Below are positions 56,024 through 64,000 of a stretch of DNA of 64,000 nt, piece by piece. Source of the DNA: Planococcus sp. MSAK28401 (GTDB taxonomy: Bacteria; Bacillota; Bacilli; Bacillales_A; Planococcaceae). Location: contig NZ_JAAMTH010000010.1 in the NCBI RefSeq assembly GCF_018283455.1, positions 1 to 64,000 on the forward strand. Reading direction: 5' to 3'. Position 1 is the first letter of the stretch. Each line of letters opens with the position of its first letter. Under the pieces are notes generated by a model. It was not told where the DNA came from. It saw only the letters and a list, made by a program, of their open reading frames with translations, and searched no databases. Made by a program: the position numbers and the translations under genes.

Positions 56024-56472
56024 CCCTCAAAAAAGTCTTTTTCTCGCTTTGTCCGTCTTACATACTCATATAGTTGTTTGGCTCTTGCCATATAAAAGTT
56101 CGTCATGTCAGGTTTTCCATGGACTTTCGTAAATCCGTAAACAAACACATAACACGGCTCATCCTTGTAATAATACGGAAAGTAAATAAAGCGATGAAAT
56201 TCAGCCCCATCATCGGCCTTCATTTCAAAGATTCTCGGCTCTGAAAGACGCTTGACCAACTCCATATCTACCTCGCGACCACGAAACGTTCGTTTTACCC
56301 GATAAGGCTTTGTTTCGCCCAGTGGATACATGGCTTCTGGCGCTTCTTTGAGATCCTCGAATCCTTGATAGATCAATATACCAAGTTCTGAATCCTTGTT
56401 TGCCAGCTTCTCAATGAAAGGAAATACTTGCTGCTGTTTATCGATTGTTTTGGAAAAATAGATTTCTGTCAT
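56020..56472 (-). CDS. HigB/RelE-like toxin
   Basis: This 150-residue protein has the C-terminal RelE/HigB fold pattern: EFHRFIYFPYYYKDEPCYVFVYGFTKVHGKPD, followed by a helix MARAKQLYEYVRR. These toxins are usually ribosome-dependent mRNA interferases. It is followed directly by the HTH antitoxin gene. The call rests on motif and arrangement. Confidence 0.75.
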   Translation of the reverse strand: MTEIYFSKTIDKQQQVFPFIEKLANKDSELGILIYQGFEDLKEAPEAMYPLGETKPYRVKRTFRGREVDMELVKRLSEPRIFEMKADDGAEFHRFIYFPYYYKDEPCYVFVYGFTKVHGKPDMTNFYMARAKQLYEYVRRTKREKDFFEG

Positions 56473-56911
56473 ATGTATTATAACTAAAATGACTTAAATT
56501 GTCTAACAAATGAGGTCATTTCATACTCCTTTCTCTCTGTAGTATCTTGTTATGGCCGAATCCTACTAGGTACGCACTTTTACTTAACCTGGAGAGAATT
56601 CTATAATCCATTAGCTACTCACTCAAACCTACTCGAACGGCTTTGTAGATGCGGTGTAAGGCCCTTTACCTGATGTAAATGATTATTCCCATCATCTCTT
56701 GCTATAACTAACATACTACCATTTAGCCGAAACCTTAACCCTATTTAAACAGTCATCTAATAGAATTACCTGTGCCAATTTTAGAATCACTTCGGACAAA
56801 AATAGAACCACTTGAGGCAGAAAGAACCAACCTCTTTATGCTGTGAAGTTATTTCCATCCCTAGTTTAAATTCGATACAATAATGGTAGTTTGAGTTAAA
56901 GGAGATAGAAT
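56473..56911. other. Gene-free stretch between HigBA and AbrB-like gene
   Basis: About 440 bases between divergent genes, with no convincing ORF or long repeat. It should carry promoters for both. Short AATAGAACCAC / AAAGAACCAAC direct repeats occur near 56800-56830. Confidence 0.5.
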
Positions 56912-57187
56912 ATGAAAAGTACAGGAATCGTACGAAAAGTAGACCAATTAGGGCGCATCGTCACGCCTATTGAATTAAGAAGAGCACTTGGTGTCTCTGT
57001 TGGGGATCCGATGGAAATCTTTATGGAAGATGACCGAATCATTTTGCGAAAATATAAGACGGAGAAAACGTGTGCGATTACAGGAGAAATCTTAGACGAT
57101 AACTTTGAATACGCGAAAGGATTGCATCTGAGTCCAAAAGGCGCAGCCATTCTCCTTGAAGAATTACAGAACGTTACGAAGAAGTAA
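56912..57187 (+). CDS. abrB: AbrB-like transition-state regulator
   Basis: This 91-residue protein matches classic AbrB throughout: KSTGIVRKVDQLGRIVTPIE then LRRALGV, GDPMEIFMEDDRIILRKYK, and the C-terminal CAITGEIL and LSPKGAAILLEELQN. The Arg residues of the DNA-binding face are conserved, unlike in the copies at 41693 and 53114. AbrB proteins repress stationary-phase and biofilm genes. ATG follows AAAGGAGAT. It is followed by a short hairpin (57196-57218). Confidence 0.88.
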   Translation: MKSTGIVRKVDQLGRIVTPIELRRALGVSVGDPMEIFMEDDRIILRKYKTEKTCAITGEILDDNFEYAKGLHLSPKGAAILLEELQNVTKK

Positions 57188-57246
57188 TAATCAATGGACA
57201 AGCTTTATAGCATTGTCCGCTTTTGAAAGGGTGGAAGATCAAATCA

Positions 57247-57396
57247 ATGAATGGAAATCAATTGTTCACTGAAATCAAAACGAGTTTTGAACAGGCTATT
57301 AACTATGCAGAAGGTCTAAGCACTCAAGATCAGATGGAAAACGTTACTATTAAAGAATTTAACACCACTTATGTCCGAGATATTAGCAACCTATGA
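57247..57396 (+). CDS. Possible 49-residue protein
   Basis: A short frame beginning MNGNQLFTEIKTSFEQAI and ending YVRDISNL, preceded by AAAGGGTGG. Composition is protein-like and helical. No family was recognised and nothing else supports it. Confidence 0.4.
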   Translation: MNGNQLFTEIKTSFEQAINYAEGLSTQDQMENVTIKEFNTTYVRDISNL

Positions 57397-57529
57397 TTCT
57401 AGATAAGTCTAGTCCGCTCCCATTTTCAAAAAGTATCTAGCTGTCCTTATATACGCTGCGTTTTATTCGTGACTCACGTATTCAAGCGTTTGCTTAATGA
57501 TTAAAGTCTTTAGAGGAGGATGGTTACAG

Positions 57530-57853
57530 ATGAAGTACGAAAAAAAGGCGCTGGATTTAGCGATAGTAGAGGAAAGCGAAATGCGTTCCCGAGGAACTAC
57601 TTATAGACAGAAAACTGCTCAATACGTTTTACACTTTTTTACCGAGACTGTGCAAAATAATAAACCTCTTACGTTATCAAGAGAGGAAATCAGAAAACTA
57701 GTACTTGAAAAATATCAGTTGGATACTGATCGAGCAGACGACGTGTCTAAAAACATTTGGATTCTGTTAGCTAAAGTTAAAGATGAAGACAGACTGGCAG
57801 AACTCTATTCATTGGCAAAAGAACGAATTAAAAACCGAAACGTCGATTCATAA
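57530..57853 (+). CDS. Small soluble protein of unknown function
   Basis: This 107-residue protein starts at ATG 57530, behind AGGAGG; the frame is open further upstream but without a better site. It is highly charged and helical (YEKKALDLAIVEESEMRSRG, REEIRKLVLEKYQLDTDRAD). No family was recognised. A very strong terminator follows. Confidence 0.55.
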   Translation: MKYEKKALDLAIVEESEMRSRGTTYRQKTAQYVLHFFTETVQNNKPLTLSREEIRKLVLEKYQLDTDRADDVSKNIWILLAKVKDEDRLAELYSLAKERIKNRNVDS

Positions 57854-57878
57854 AGTAACAATCGACGTTTCGGTTTTT
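57831..57878. terminator. Strong hairpin between convergent genes
   Basis: AAAACCGAAACGTCGATT pairs with AATCGACGTTTCGGTTTT, an 18-bp stem flanked by A and T runs, suitable for both directions. Confidence 0.9.
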
Positions 57879-57900
57879 CAGTCTAACTTTTCCTATTCTA

Positions 57901-58140
57901 TCAAGGCTTCACTTCAGCCGTGGGAACGGGGAAATTATCAATGATGAGACCCGCAAGCCAGGAAGTGCCTTTATGCTGAAATGCAGCGTTATCCAAATCT
58001 ATCTTCTCCATCACCCGCTTTGCGATGGCAGTAGCCGCCGCAGCGCTGAGCATTTTATTCTGCCGATTGGCAAAGTAAATCAGACTTTTCTCTAGATCAC
58101 GGGTTAGTTGCTCCCTAATGTCTTTCACTTCTTGGCTCAC
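57901..58140 (-). CDS. Small plasmid-type protein of unknown function
   Basis: This 79-residue soluble protein (REQLTRDLEKSLIYFANRQN, AAAATAIAKRVMEKIDLD) is preceded by GGAGTGATGAAGAGG-type purine-rich sequence. It lies downstream of the replication-relaxation-like genes on the same strand. No family was recognised. Confidence 0.5.
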   Translation of the reverse strand: MSQEVKDIREQLTRDLEKSLIYFANRQNKMLSAAAATAIAKRVMEKIDLDNAAFQHKGTSWLAGLIIDNFPVPTAEVKP

Positions 58141-58252
58141 CTCTTCATCACTCCTTTACTCCAAGTTCTTCTATACCTTTAGTATACCCGACAACCTACT
58201 TGATTCTCCCTTTAAAAACTCCTGTCGCGTATAAAAATAAAGATGGCAGATT

Positions 58253-60193
58253 CTATTTGCTTTTCTCGTTTACAGCCATTTTATACAGAATCAAATCTGC
58301 CAATTGCTCCTTTTTCCATTTTTCTATTTTTCCACCTTGTGACCAGTAAAGAAAAGGAATAGTTGGATTCCCTATCGGATCAAAGTGGAGTTCTGTCGGC
58401 GCATCAATCAATAAGGGCATTGTCGAGGAGTAGAACGATATACGGTTTAGCAATTCGTTAACTTTTATCGAGTTCTCTAACCGAAGAACGAGGAGCGGCT
58501 CTTTCGTAGTGGAACCACTATCAACGCCTAAAAAATCGAACCGCTTCGGATTTATGCTCCAATTCCTCATGAGTTCTAGGGTGTGCTCAATTACATCCTC
58601 GACTGAACATTCCTGGATAATAAAAATCAGCTGCCTATGGTTTCCTAAGCGAATTTCACCCAATGCATCTGCCAATAAAGCGTTTTCTTGGATTCTGGGT
58701 CTCCATATCCACCGAAGACCTTCGTTACTTTTTTGATTCAACTGATTTCTCAGTGTACTGAGAAACTCTTCTTCAAAGAAGAAATCATCTTTCCAATCTA
58801 CTGCAGGCATATACAAGTGAGAAAAATCTTCTTTCCACTCCATTTCCTCTTTCAAGTACATAGTCCTTCTTCGACGGTAATAACTCCAATCGGCCATACG
58901 GTACATGGCAGGAAATCTATAATTATGAAGGGAGATTTCGCACCAGGCTTCTAAGCTCGTTAACCATACATCACTTGAGTTTTTCAAAAAAATCCCTTCT
59001 TTTTTTGCTTTTTCTTCCGTCTCATAGATAATCCACAACTCATCAGGCTTTTCGACCCCTTCTTGCAGCTTCAATCTTTTTTGATGAGAAAAATAGTCGT
59101 TCAGCTGCCTGATGTGAAAGAACGCTTCTGCGGACCCCGTATTCGCATAGTACATCCAAATCAATCGTTTCTCTCCGTCAATCTCAAACTGATGACGTTC
59201 ATGGATAACGACTTTGTCGTCCTCTTGCTGTTCGCCTAAGAAATCATATCGTAGTTTACTGTAATTCAGGTGTTTAAAAACATGCTGGAGAGAATGGATG
59301 GAGTCAGGGGATTTCCCAATAAGATTTTCGAAATGAAACAATGCATTCAACTTCTGAACCGTTTGATTCAATGGCAGTACATATACATCGAAATGAGGGA
59401 ACCAGGTACGGGGAGCGGGTAACTTTTCTAGCATATCTATAAGGCTTTTATATACAGCCTTGTCCTGTCTCAAGACGATTTCTTTATCACTTCCATCATA
59501 GACAGAAAAGAATAGGATAAACTCCTTCCCTTGCTGCTTCACTTCCTCGACAATTTTAACAAAGTCGGTTTGAAAAACCAGTCCCCAATGATTGTACAAC
59601 TTCGAATTAACGGAAATTAGACAGACAACCATTAAATCTGTTTCTAAGATCCATTCTGGCCAAAGCTCCATCTTCCTTAAAGGCGCTTTATATCGGTAAT
59701 CTTTCTGGAAAATGGGATGCACTTCGGAGTGAGTATAAAAAAGATCCATTTCATCCACTTCCTCAACCGCTAAAAACAGATCATGTACCATCTGGGACAT
59801 CGTCTGACTTTTAGGATTTGGCAGCTGAGGATTCACTTGAATGTCCATACCTCTCCGAAACTCGTCATCTGAAATCCGATTAAATGAATGAAGATGAGTC
59901 AAGGCCCGCTCTTTTACGAAATAAAAGTATTGATACAAAACCTTTTCATTATACGTGTAAGGAACCTCAATCCTTCCCAGTATTTCTGCCTCCAACATTT
60001 TGCTCAACCGGTTACTTATGACAGAAGAACTCACGGTCCGGTGAGCAAAGTGACGATACAAATCATGTACCATATTGCTTTTTATGATTCCATGGGCTAG
60101 AAAATGCTTCAGCATAACGAACTCACTTACTTTAATCGTGATACTTCGACGTCCCATTAGTTGAAATTTATGTGGTTGTAATTGGGGGTTCAC
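58253..60193 (-). CDS. Replication-relaxation-like protein, long
   Basis: This 646-residue protein has an N-terminal winged-helix segment (VSEFVMLKHFLAHGIIKSNM...VISNRLSKMLEAEIL) of the kind found in the replication-relaxation family. Two further regions with WPEWILETDLMVVCLISVNS and RFDFLGVDSGS follow. It starts immediately after a shorter relative (60194-61159), and the two N-termini share the pattern MVHDLY.....SVISNRL..M/SIHAIY.....NAISNRL..L. It probably acts in plasmid replication or maintenance. No catalytic motif is certain. Confidence 0.6.
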   Translation of the reverse strand: MNPQLQPHKFQLMGRRSITIKVSEFVMLKHFLAHGIIKSNMVHDLYRHFAHRTVSSSVISNRLSKMLEAEILGRIEVPYTYNEKVLYQYFYFVKERALTHLHSFNRISDDEFRRGMDIQVNPQLPNPKSQTMSQMVHDLFLAVEEVDEMDLFYTHSEVHPIFQKDYRYKAPLRKMELWPEWILETDLMVVCLISVNSKLYNHWGLVFQTDFVKIVEEVKQQGKEFILFFSVYDGSDKEIVLRQDKAVYKSLIDMLEKLPAPRTWFPHFDVYVLPLNQTVQKLNALFHFENLIGKSPDSIHSLQHVFKHLNYSKLRYDFLGEQQEDDKVVIHERHQFEIDGEKRLIWMYYANTGSAEAFFHIRQLNDYFSHQKRLKLQEGVEKPDELWIIYETEEKAKKEGIFLKNSSDVWLTSLEAWCEISLHNYRFPAMYRMADWSYYRRRRTMYLKEEMEWKEDFSHLYMPAVDWKDDFFFEEEFLSTLRNQLNQKSNEGLRWIWRPRIQENALLADALGEIRLGNHRQLIFIIQECSVEDVIEHTLELMRNWSINPKRFDFLGVDSGSTTKEPLLVLRLENSIKVNELLNRISFYSSTMPLLIDAPTELHFDPIGNPTIPFLYWSQGGKIEKWKKEQLADLILYKMAVNEKSK

Positions 60194-61159
60194 TTATCGT
60201 TCCTCTCCTTTGGTTTGGGTTTCACTGATGGATTTGAGGTCATTTAGCAACAAATCATCTGTCCATTCAGGTAATTTCAGTAGTTGGTGAGCGAATGAAA
60301 CAGCTTCTCGGGTAGGAAGGGCATAAACCTTTTTCAATTCTCGATATTCAACTTTTCCTTGCAGAAAGGGAACGGGAGTCGTTATATAGTCTACATAGAG
60401 TTGATTAAGTCCTTCGACTCGAACGCTCCGATCCTTCCGTTTATTCTTTTGGACCACATCGATGCTGTCATCTGGAACAGCAAATAGGATGGCGAGTTGA
60501 TACCCCTCTTTCTGTAATACCTTTTGAAGCCTGTAATATCTACCGAATTTCTTTCTGATAGCGACATGCTCTTGAGAACCTGTATCCAGTTCAATACATA
60601 AAAGACGGTTATCCACTTGAAAAATCCAGTCAGGTTCCACTCCGTTTTCCCGAATTAACTTTTTATCCCTAGTTGAAGAAATGAGTTTGCCGGCAACGCC
60701 TTTACGATGCGTCAGGCCAGGTATTTCATTCCAGCAACTCAAGTATATTTGATTCGCTAAAATGGACATTGCATCGGTGTGTTTAGAGGGGATTGGACTA
60801 TTTTTAAATAAGTGATAATCTTTACGCGTCCGATTATTTAAGACCAGTCTTTTCTGTTCAGCCAATAGCCAAAGACCTTTCTTCCCAAGCCGGTAATAAT
60901 ATCGCGGCACTCGGGCTCTCGTCACACTGACATCCTTGGTAAAGCGAATTAAGAACTCTAGCTCTACTAATCGAGTCAATCGATTGCTGATGGCGTTTGA
61001 ATTTCGCAGTGTATGTGAAGTGGCTTGATAGATGGCATGAATCGACTTGGCCTGCATTGTCCGGTGGGTCCAAACCTGCTCTAACATCTCAACTTCTTCT
61101 GCCCTTAGCCAGATCACCTCCTCATTTTTCGTCTGGATTTTCAATCGACTTTTCTCCAT
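60194..61159 (-). CDS. Replication-relaxation family protein
   Basis: This 321-residue protein has an N-terminal winged helix (EEVEMLEQVWTHRTMQAKSI, NAISNRLTRLVELEFL, YYRLGKKGLWLLA) and a C-terminal part with EPDWIFQVDNRLLCIELDTGSQ, KKFGRYYRLQ and LAILFAVPDDS. The EPDW...IELDTG pattern is that of the replication-relaxation family of Firmicute plasmids. The end meets the following gene with no gap. The exact biochemical role is not established. Confidence 0.7.
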   Translation of the reverse strand: MEKSRLKIQTKNEEVIWLRAEEVEMLEQVWTHRTMQAKSIHAIYQATSHTLRNSNAISNRLTRLVELEFLIRFTKDVSVTRARVPRYYYRLGKKGLWLLAEQKRLVLNNRTRKDYHLFKNSPIPSKHTDAMSILANQIYLSCWNEIPGLTHRKGVAGKLISSTRDKKLIRENGVEPDWIFQVDNRLLCIELDTGSQEHVAIRKKFGRYYRLQKVLQKEGYQLAILFAVPDDSIDVVQKNKRKDRSVRVEGLNQLYVDYITTPVPFLQGKVEYRELKKVYALPTREAVSFAHQLLKLPEWTDDLLLNDLKSISETQTKGEER

Positions 61160-61543
61160 AAACTTCTCACTCCTCTATCTTGTGGATTGATTTGATTTCG
61201 TAAACTAAACGGAACGCCGCAGTATAAAAACGACTTCTTAAAAGCTTTTTAAACTAAGTAAGTGCTCGGCTAATATTCTTCTTTGACCCTTACCTCCTTT
61301 GCGTTTAACTGCATTTCCCCACACATATCGCTTACGCAGCCTCTTACACACCCCTAGTTGGTTTGTGTTCCCACACATATGTCTCTTTTCCAAAGAGTTT
61401 TGGCCGCATAAAACGACTATAGGAAACAGCTGTGTCTATTCACTTTTCAAAGGTAGCTAGTGAAAACCTGTTACCGTTTGAAAAAGTTCTCACTTAACGT
61501 ATTACTCGTTATTTCACAAAATCTCCCAGTTGTTATCGAACTT
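61160..61543. other. Gene-free stretch between Rep-like and relaxation-like genes
   Basis: 384 bases without a gene. CCCACACATAT occurs twice, at about 61318 and 61370, 52 bases apart. These could be iteron-like or DnaA-related sites of a replication origin, but two short copies are weak evidence. Confidence 0.4.
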
Positions 61544-62529
61544 TCAGGAAGTATTCATTCCCATTTCTTGTAGCTTTAGTTGTTGATCATTTTCTTGTAT
61601 TCGTGCTTCGAGCTTTTTCTTGAGCGCATCAAAACTCACGTCCTCTGCTCCATCTGAAGCGGCTAGACAAACGGACTCATCGTTCTCAGCAATATACTTT
61701 TGTAGGTTCGCTTGAAAGATAGAACAGTAGATAGCGATGGGTTTCTTGGCCGTTCCGTCTTTCATGTACCGTTTAACCGATGTAAACGAAGAGACCGCTA
61801 GCGTGAGGAGTGACGCATCAGTGATGACAGGATTCATCTTGCGTACGTAATATTGTGTCATTCGCCAAAATTCACCGATGTATTTGGCATCGTCAAAAAA
61901 AGCAGCTAAGATAGCGCGCATGGCTTCTGGAACATTTGATTTTGTTTTTGAGATTTTCTTAGTTTTTTTGAAATGCTGTTTGAAGAACGGTTCGCTTTAC
62001 GTTTATTAATATTAGTAGTTTTAATATGGTTATTAGCTTTATAGGGTGCCAATTGTTTATTTTGTCCTTTAATTCCCTCACCCTTGATAGCTCTAGCTTC
62101 AGTCTCACATTTGCTCTTTTTCTCGGGTGAAGCGGGGGTGCCAATTTTCACGTTCTTTTCGTCATACTGTTGAAAAATCCAAATATTTGTTGAATTATTC
62201 CCTCCGCGTTGTTTCCGTTCAATGACTTTGAGAATGCCATTCTTGATCGCCTTGCGTCTCATGCGATGAAACGTGCTTTTGCTAATGCCTCCTGCACAGT
62301 CCATTTTCTCAATGGCTCTTAGAATGGTGCCAATTGAGGCTGTCGCAACTCCATAGGCTTTGGCGCAATACTTCGTCAATCTTCGAAAGGCGATGAATTC
62401 GGATTGCGTGAAGTCTGATTTATGTACAGCTAAAAACTGTTCTATATGGTTATTGAATTCCTCCAAACTATTGAAATTGCTAAAGGGTTTATATAGCTGA
62501 ATGTATTCTGTAGTGTTTTTATGTCTCAA
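61544..62529 (-). pseudogene. HTH Rep-like plasmid protein, split at a T7 run
   Basis: The first frame holds an N-terminal HTH region (EFIAFRRLTKYCAKAYGVAT, GGISKSTFHRMRRKAIKNGILKV) and stops at 61906. The second (61544-61921) encodes NVPEAMRAILAAFFDDAKYI, then GEFWRMTQYYVRK, the usual C-terminal part of this Firmicute plasmid and phage HTH family. One extra base in the T7 run at about 61963-61969 would fuse them into about 328 residues. TTG 62529 after GGGGGAT is the likely start. Function in replication is inferred from its location and the hairpin in front. Confidence 0.65.
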
Positions 62530-62556
62530 TCTTGATCCCCCGTTTACTATCTCTAA

Positions 62557-62627
62557 CAAAAAAAGGGAACACCTCTCCATCACAGACTACGCAAGTCTGC
62601 GAAATGAAGAGGTGCTCTCTTTAGGTT
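62557..62627 (-). promoter_or_regulatory. Terminator-like hairpin in front of the Rep-like gene
   Basis: On the minus strand AGCACCTCTTCAT pairs with ATGGAGAGGTGTT and encloses a second stem CAGACT-AGTCTG. A T7 run follows 28 bases before the TTG start. This may be an attenuator in the leader, as in plasmids that control copy number by transcription attenuation, or the terminator of the gene upstream. Confidence 0.6.
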
Positions 62628-62765
62628 AAATTTAATTTGTATAATGGATTATGACCCAAGATAAAAAAAGAGTGTCAAAATTATTTAGAATTTTGTTTAA
62701 TTCTATTCTTTTTTTCATAATAACTCTTTTTACAAAAGGGAATCATGGAAAAATCTTTAGCGATT

Positions 62766-63659
62766 TTAATTAGGTTGTTTCGCCGTCTCCCTAATTTCTG
62801 CCCTTTGTTTTTGTAACAGTTGGTGCCTATTAATATATAATAAAGAATCATTTTGTTTGTTTTCCAATGATTTAATTTTCTCTTTTATAAAACTTTTATT
62901 ATTTTTCATCTCAGTAAACAGATTTTCTACCATTTTCTCAGCCGAATCCTCTTTCCTCCATCTCCCCCAACTGAATAAATGTCTCCTTCCTTTAGATACT
63001 GTGAATCCTTTTTTTAATTGACTTTCCAGTTTCTCTAAAAAATCACATTGGTGCTTATGTTCTTGAATCAGTACTTCTTTCACTGAAGCGACTGTAGCAC
63101 TTTCTTTCTCCACTATCGAATTTTTGATCTCTTCAATCTCTTCCTGAAAAGAACGTTTGACCATGGCAATTTCTTGTTTCAGCGAATCAAGGGTTTCAGA
63201 AACAATAATCACTTCAACTTTTTGCCCTTCTTTCAAAGAGTTAGTTGAATTTCCGATAACCGACTCGCTTTCTTTCTTAATGACACCAAAAGAATGGAGA
63301 AGGTCTTCAATATCTACCAACTTCAGCCCTCCTTCGTCCATCAAGATAAAAACCATCTTGAACCGCCAAATAACCTGCCAGTCGTATACGTACCGATTTG
63401 CACTCCCTTTTCTTTTCACTTGAAAGTAGGGAAATAGCAGTTCTCTATTCAATGTATTAATCAATCGATGTTCTTTCGCATGTAGAAAAGTTGCTGCTTC
63501 TTTTGTGGAATACGTTTTAGACAATTCCATGGATTCAAATCGCGAAAGAGTCTCGAGTAATGTTGATGTTAACCCCATCGAATTGATTTTTTCATAGACA
63601 GGGTCATTGTAAAACGTTTCCTCCATCTCCTCTATACTGAATGTCGTTTTTTCTACCAT
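62766..63659 (-). CDS. MerR-like HTH and coiled-coil protein
   Basis: This protein of about 297 residues has a MerR-like HTH (STKEAATFLHAKEHRLINTL, with a wing KRKGSANRYVYDWQVIW) and a long charged coiled-coil C-terminus (LDSLKQEIAMVKRSFQEEIE). This layout recalls RacA-like DNA-binding proteins and some plasmid partition or replication regulators. ATG 63659 is preferred, as an upstream frame start at 63722 would lie inside a terminator hairpin. No exact family was identified. Confidence 0.6.
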   Translation of the reverse strand: MVEKTTFSIEEMEETFYNDPVYEKINSMGLTSTLLETLSRFESMELSKTYSTKEAATFLHAKEHRLINTLNRELLFPYFQVKRKGSANRYVYDWQVIWRFKMVFILMDEGGLKLVDIEDLLHSFGVIKKESESVIGNSTNSLKEGQKVEVIIVSETLDSLKQEIAMVKRSFQEEIEEIKNSIVEKESATVASVKEVLIQEHKHQCDFLEKLESQLKKGFTVSKGRRHLFSWGRWRKEDSAEKMVENLFTEMKNNKSFIKEKIKSLENKQNDSLLYINRHQLLQKQRAEIRETAKQPN

Positions 63660-63711
63660 CTGTGTAACGCCCCCACTCATTTGATTATGATCTCTATGTA
63701 TGAAAAACCTC

Positions 63712-63783
63712 AAAAAAAGCACCCCAATCTTAACCAGCTTTATCTTGTCAGAAGATAAAGTCTTGGGTCAGATCAGGGTGCTC
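63712..63783 (-). terminator. Long terminator hairpin before the MerR-like gene
   Basis: On the minus strand AGCACCCTGATCTGACC and CTTTATCTT pair with AAGATAAAG and GGTTAAGATTGGGGTGCT, followed by T7. It ends the operon to the right or acts as an attenuator of the MerR-like gene. Its outer stem (AGCACC...GGTGCT) resembles the hairpin in front of the Rep-like gene. Confidence 0.75.
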
Positions 63784-64000
63784 CTGTTGCTCTGTGTATG
63801 TTGTTGTTTATACGCGGTTTGCATTTCGGAAAATAGATTCTCTAGCTGGGTCATTCATAATAGATTAGTTAAAAAATAGCATAAATAGTTGGTGTCGGCA
63901 AGGTATTTCAAAAATAAATTAGGTAATGTAATGTGAATAAAAGCTTGAACTGACGCACTATAGAAAACTATTTAGTCAATTCTTTCTCCAACTCCTGAAA

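Noticed and set aside
61318..61380. Iteron-type replication origin
   Set aside because: Only two copies of CCCACACATAT were found, without regular spacing or a clear AT-rich unwinding region, so it is noted but not called an origin.

Overview
The window looks like part of a large accessory replicon, most likely a plasmid, of a low-GC Gram-positive bacterium of the order Bacillales (possibly Planococcaceae; the genus cannot be fixed from the sequence). Supporting this are AGGAGG-type ribosome binding sites, an LPXTG surface protein with its sortase, ica/pga-type polysaccharide genes, AbrB-type regulators, MepB proteins, two replication-relaxation-like proteins and a HTH Rep-like protein preceded by a terminator-like hairpin. 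No rRNA, tRNA or CRISPR array was seen.

Layout. 1-1.3 kb: the end of a poly-N-acetylglucosamine (biofilm) operon. 1.5-18.7 kb: cargo modules separated by five same-orientation sites resembling XerC/XerD dif sites. The modules are (i) two divergent sets of ECF sigma factor, membrane anti-sigma factor and YcxB-like protein, plus a stand-alone anti-sigma-like domain; (ii) a GNAT acetyltransferase, a CueP copper-binding lipoprotein, a palindrome-delimited row of small membrane-protein genes and an AbiE toxin-antitoxin pair; (iii) a helicase plus PLD-like nuclease pair; (iv) a GNAT enzyme and an MFS exporter. 18.7-22.1 kb: a second palindrome-delimited row. 22.4-23.2 kb: a serine resolvase with its three-site res region; a lone copy of res site I lies at 9.84 kb. 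23.3-26.6 kb: an IetA/IetS-type ATPase and subtilase pair. 26.8-29.3 kb: an IS21-family element with a perfect 8-bp target duplication. 29.6-30.5 kb: a SEFIR/TIR-like protein broken by one base.

30.8-54.1 kb holds a tandem repeat of about 11.4 kb. Each copy carries mepB, a class D-like sortase, a giant signal peptide - vWA - Cna-B - 32 x MucBP - LPQTA protein of about 2,920 residues, and an AbrB-like gene; a third mepB closes the region. The two copies differ almost only by single-base indels, mostly in homopolymers, and the middle mepB is a hybrid of the outer two. This fits unequal recombination between flanking mepB repeats, or a misassembly of such a repeat, plus residual read errors.

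54-64 kb is plasmid backbone: a GIY-YIG protein, a HigBA-like pair, an AbrB-like regulator, several small unknown genes, two replication-relaxation-like proteins, a Rep-like HTH gene that reads as one gene if one base in a T7 run is corrected, and a MerR-like coiled-coil protein. The last two are each preceded by a terminator-like hairpin.

The least explained structure is the pair of palindrome-delimited gene rows (7.98-9.87 and 18.71-22.4 kb). Eight copies of a 32-bp palindrome separate single small, mostly hydrophobic ORFs. Each row starts with the same 40-bp leader and ends at a res site I. This resembles an integron-like cassette array but has no visible integron integrase.
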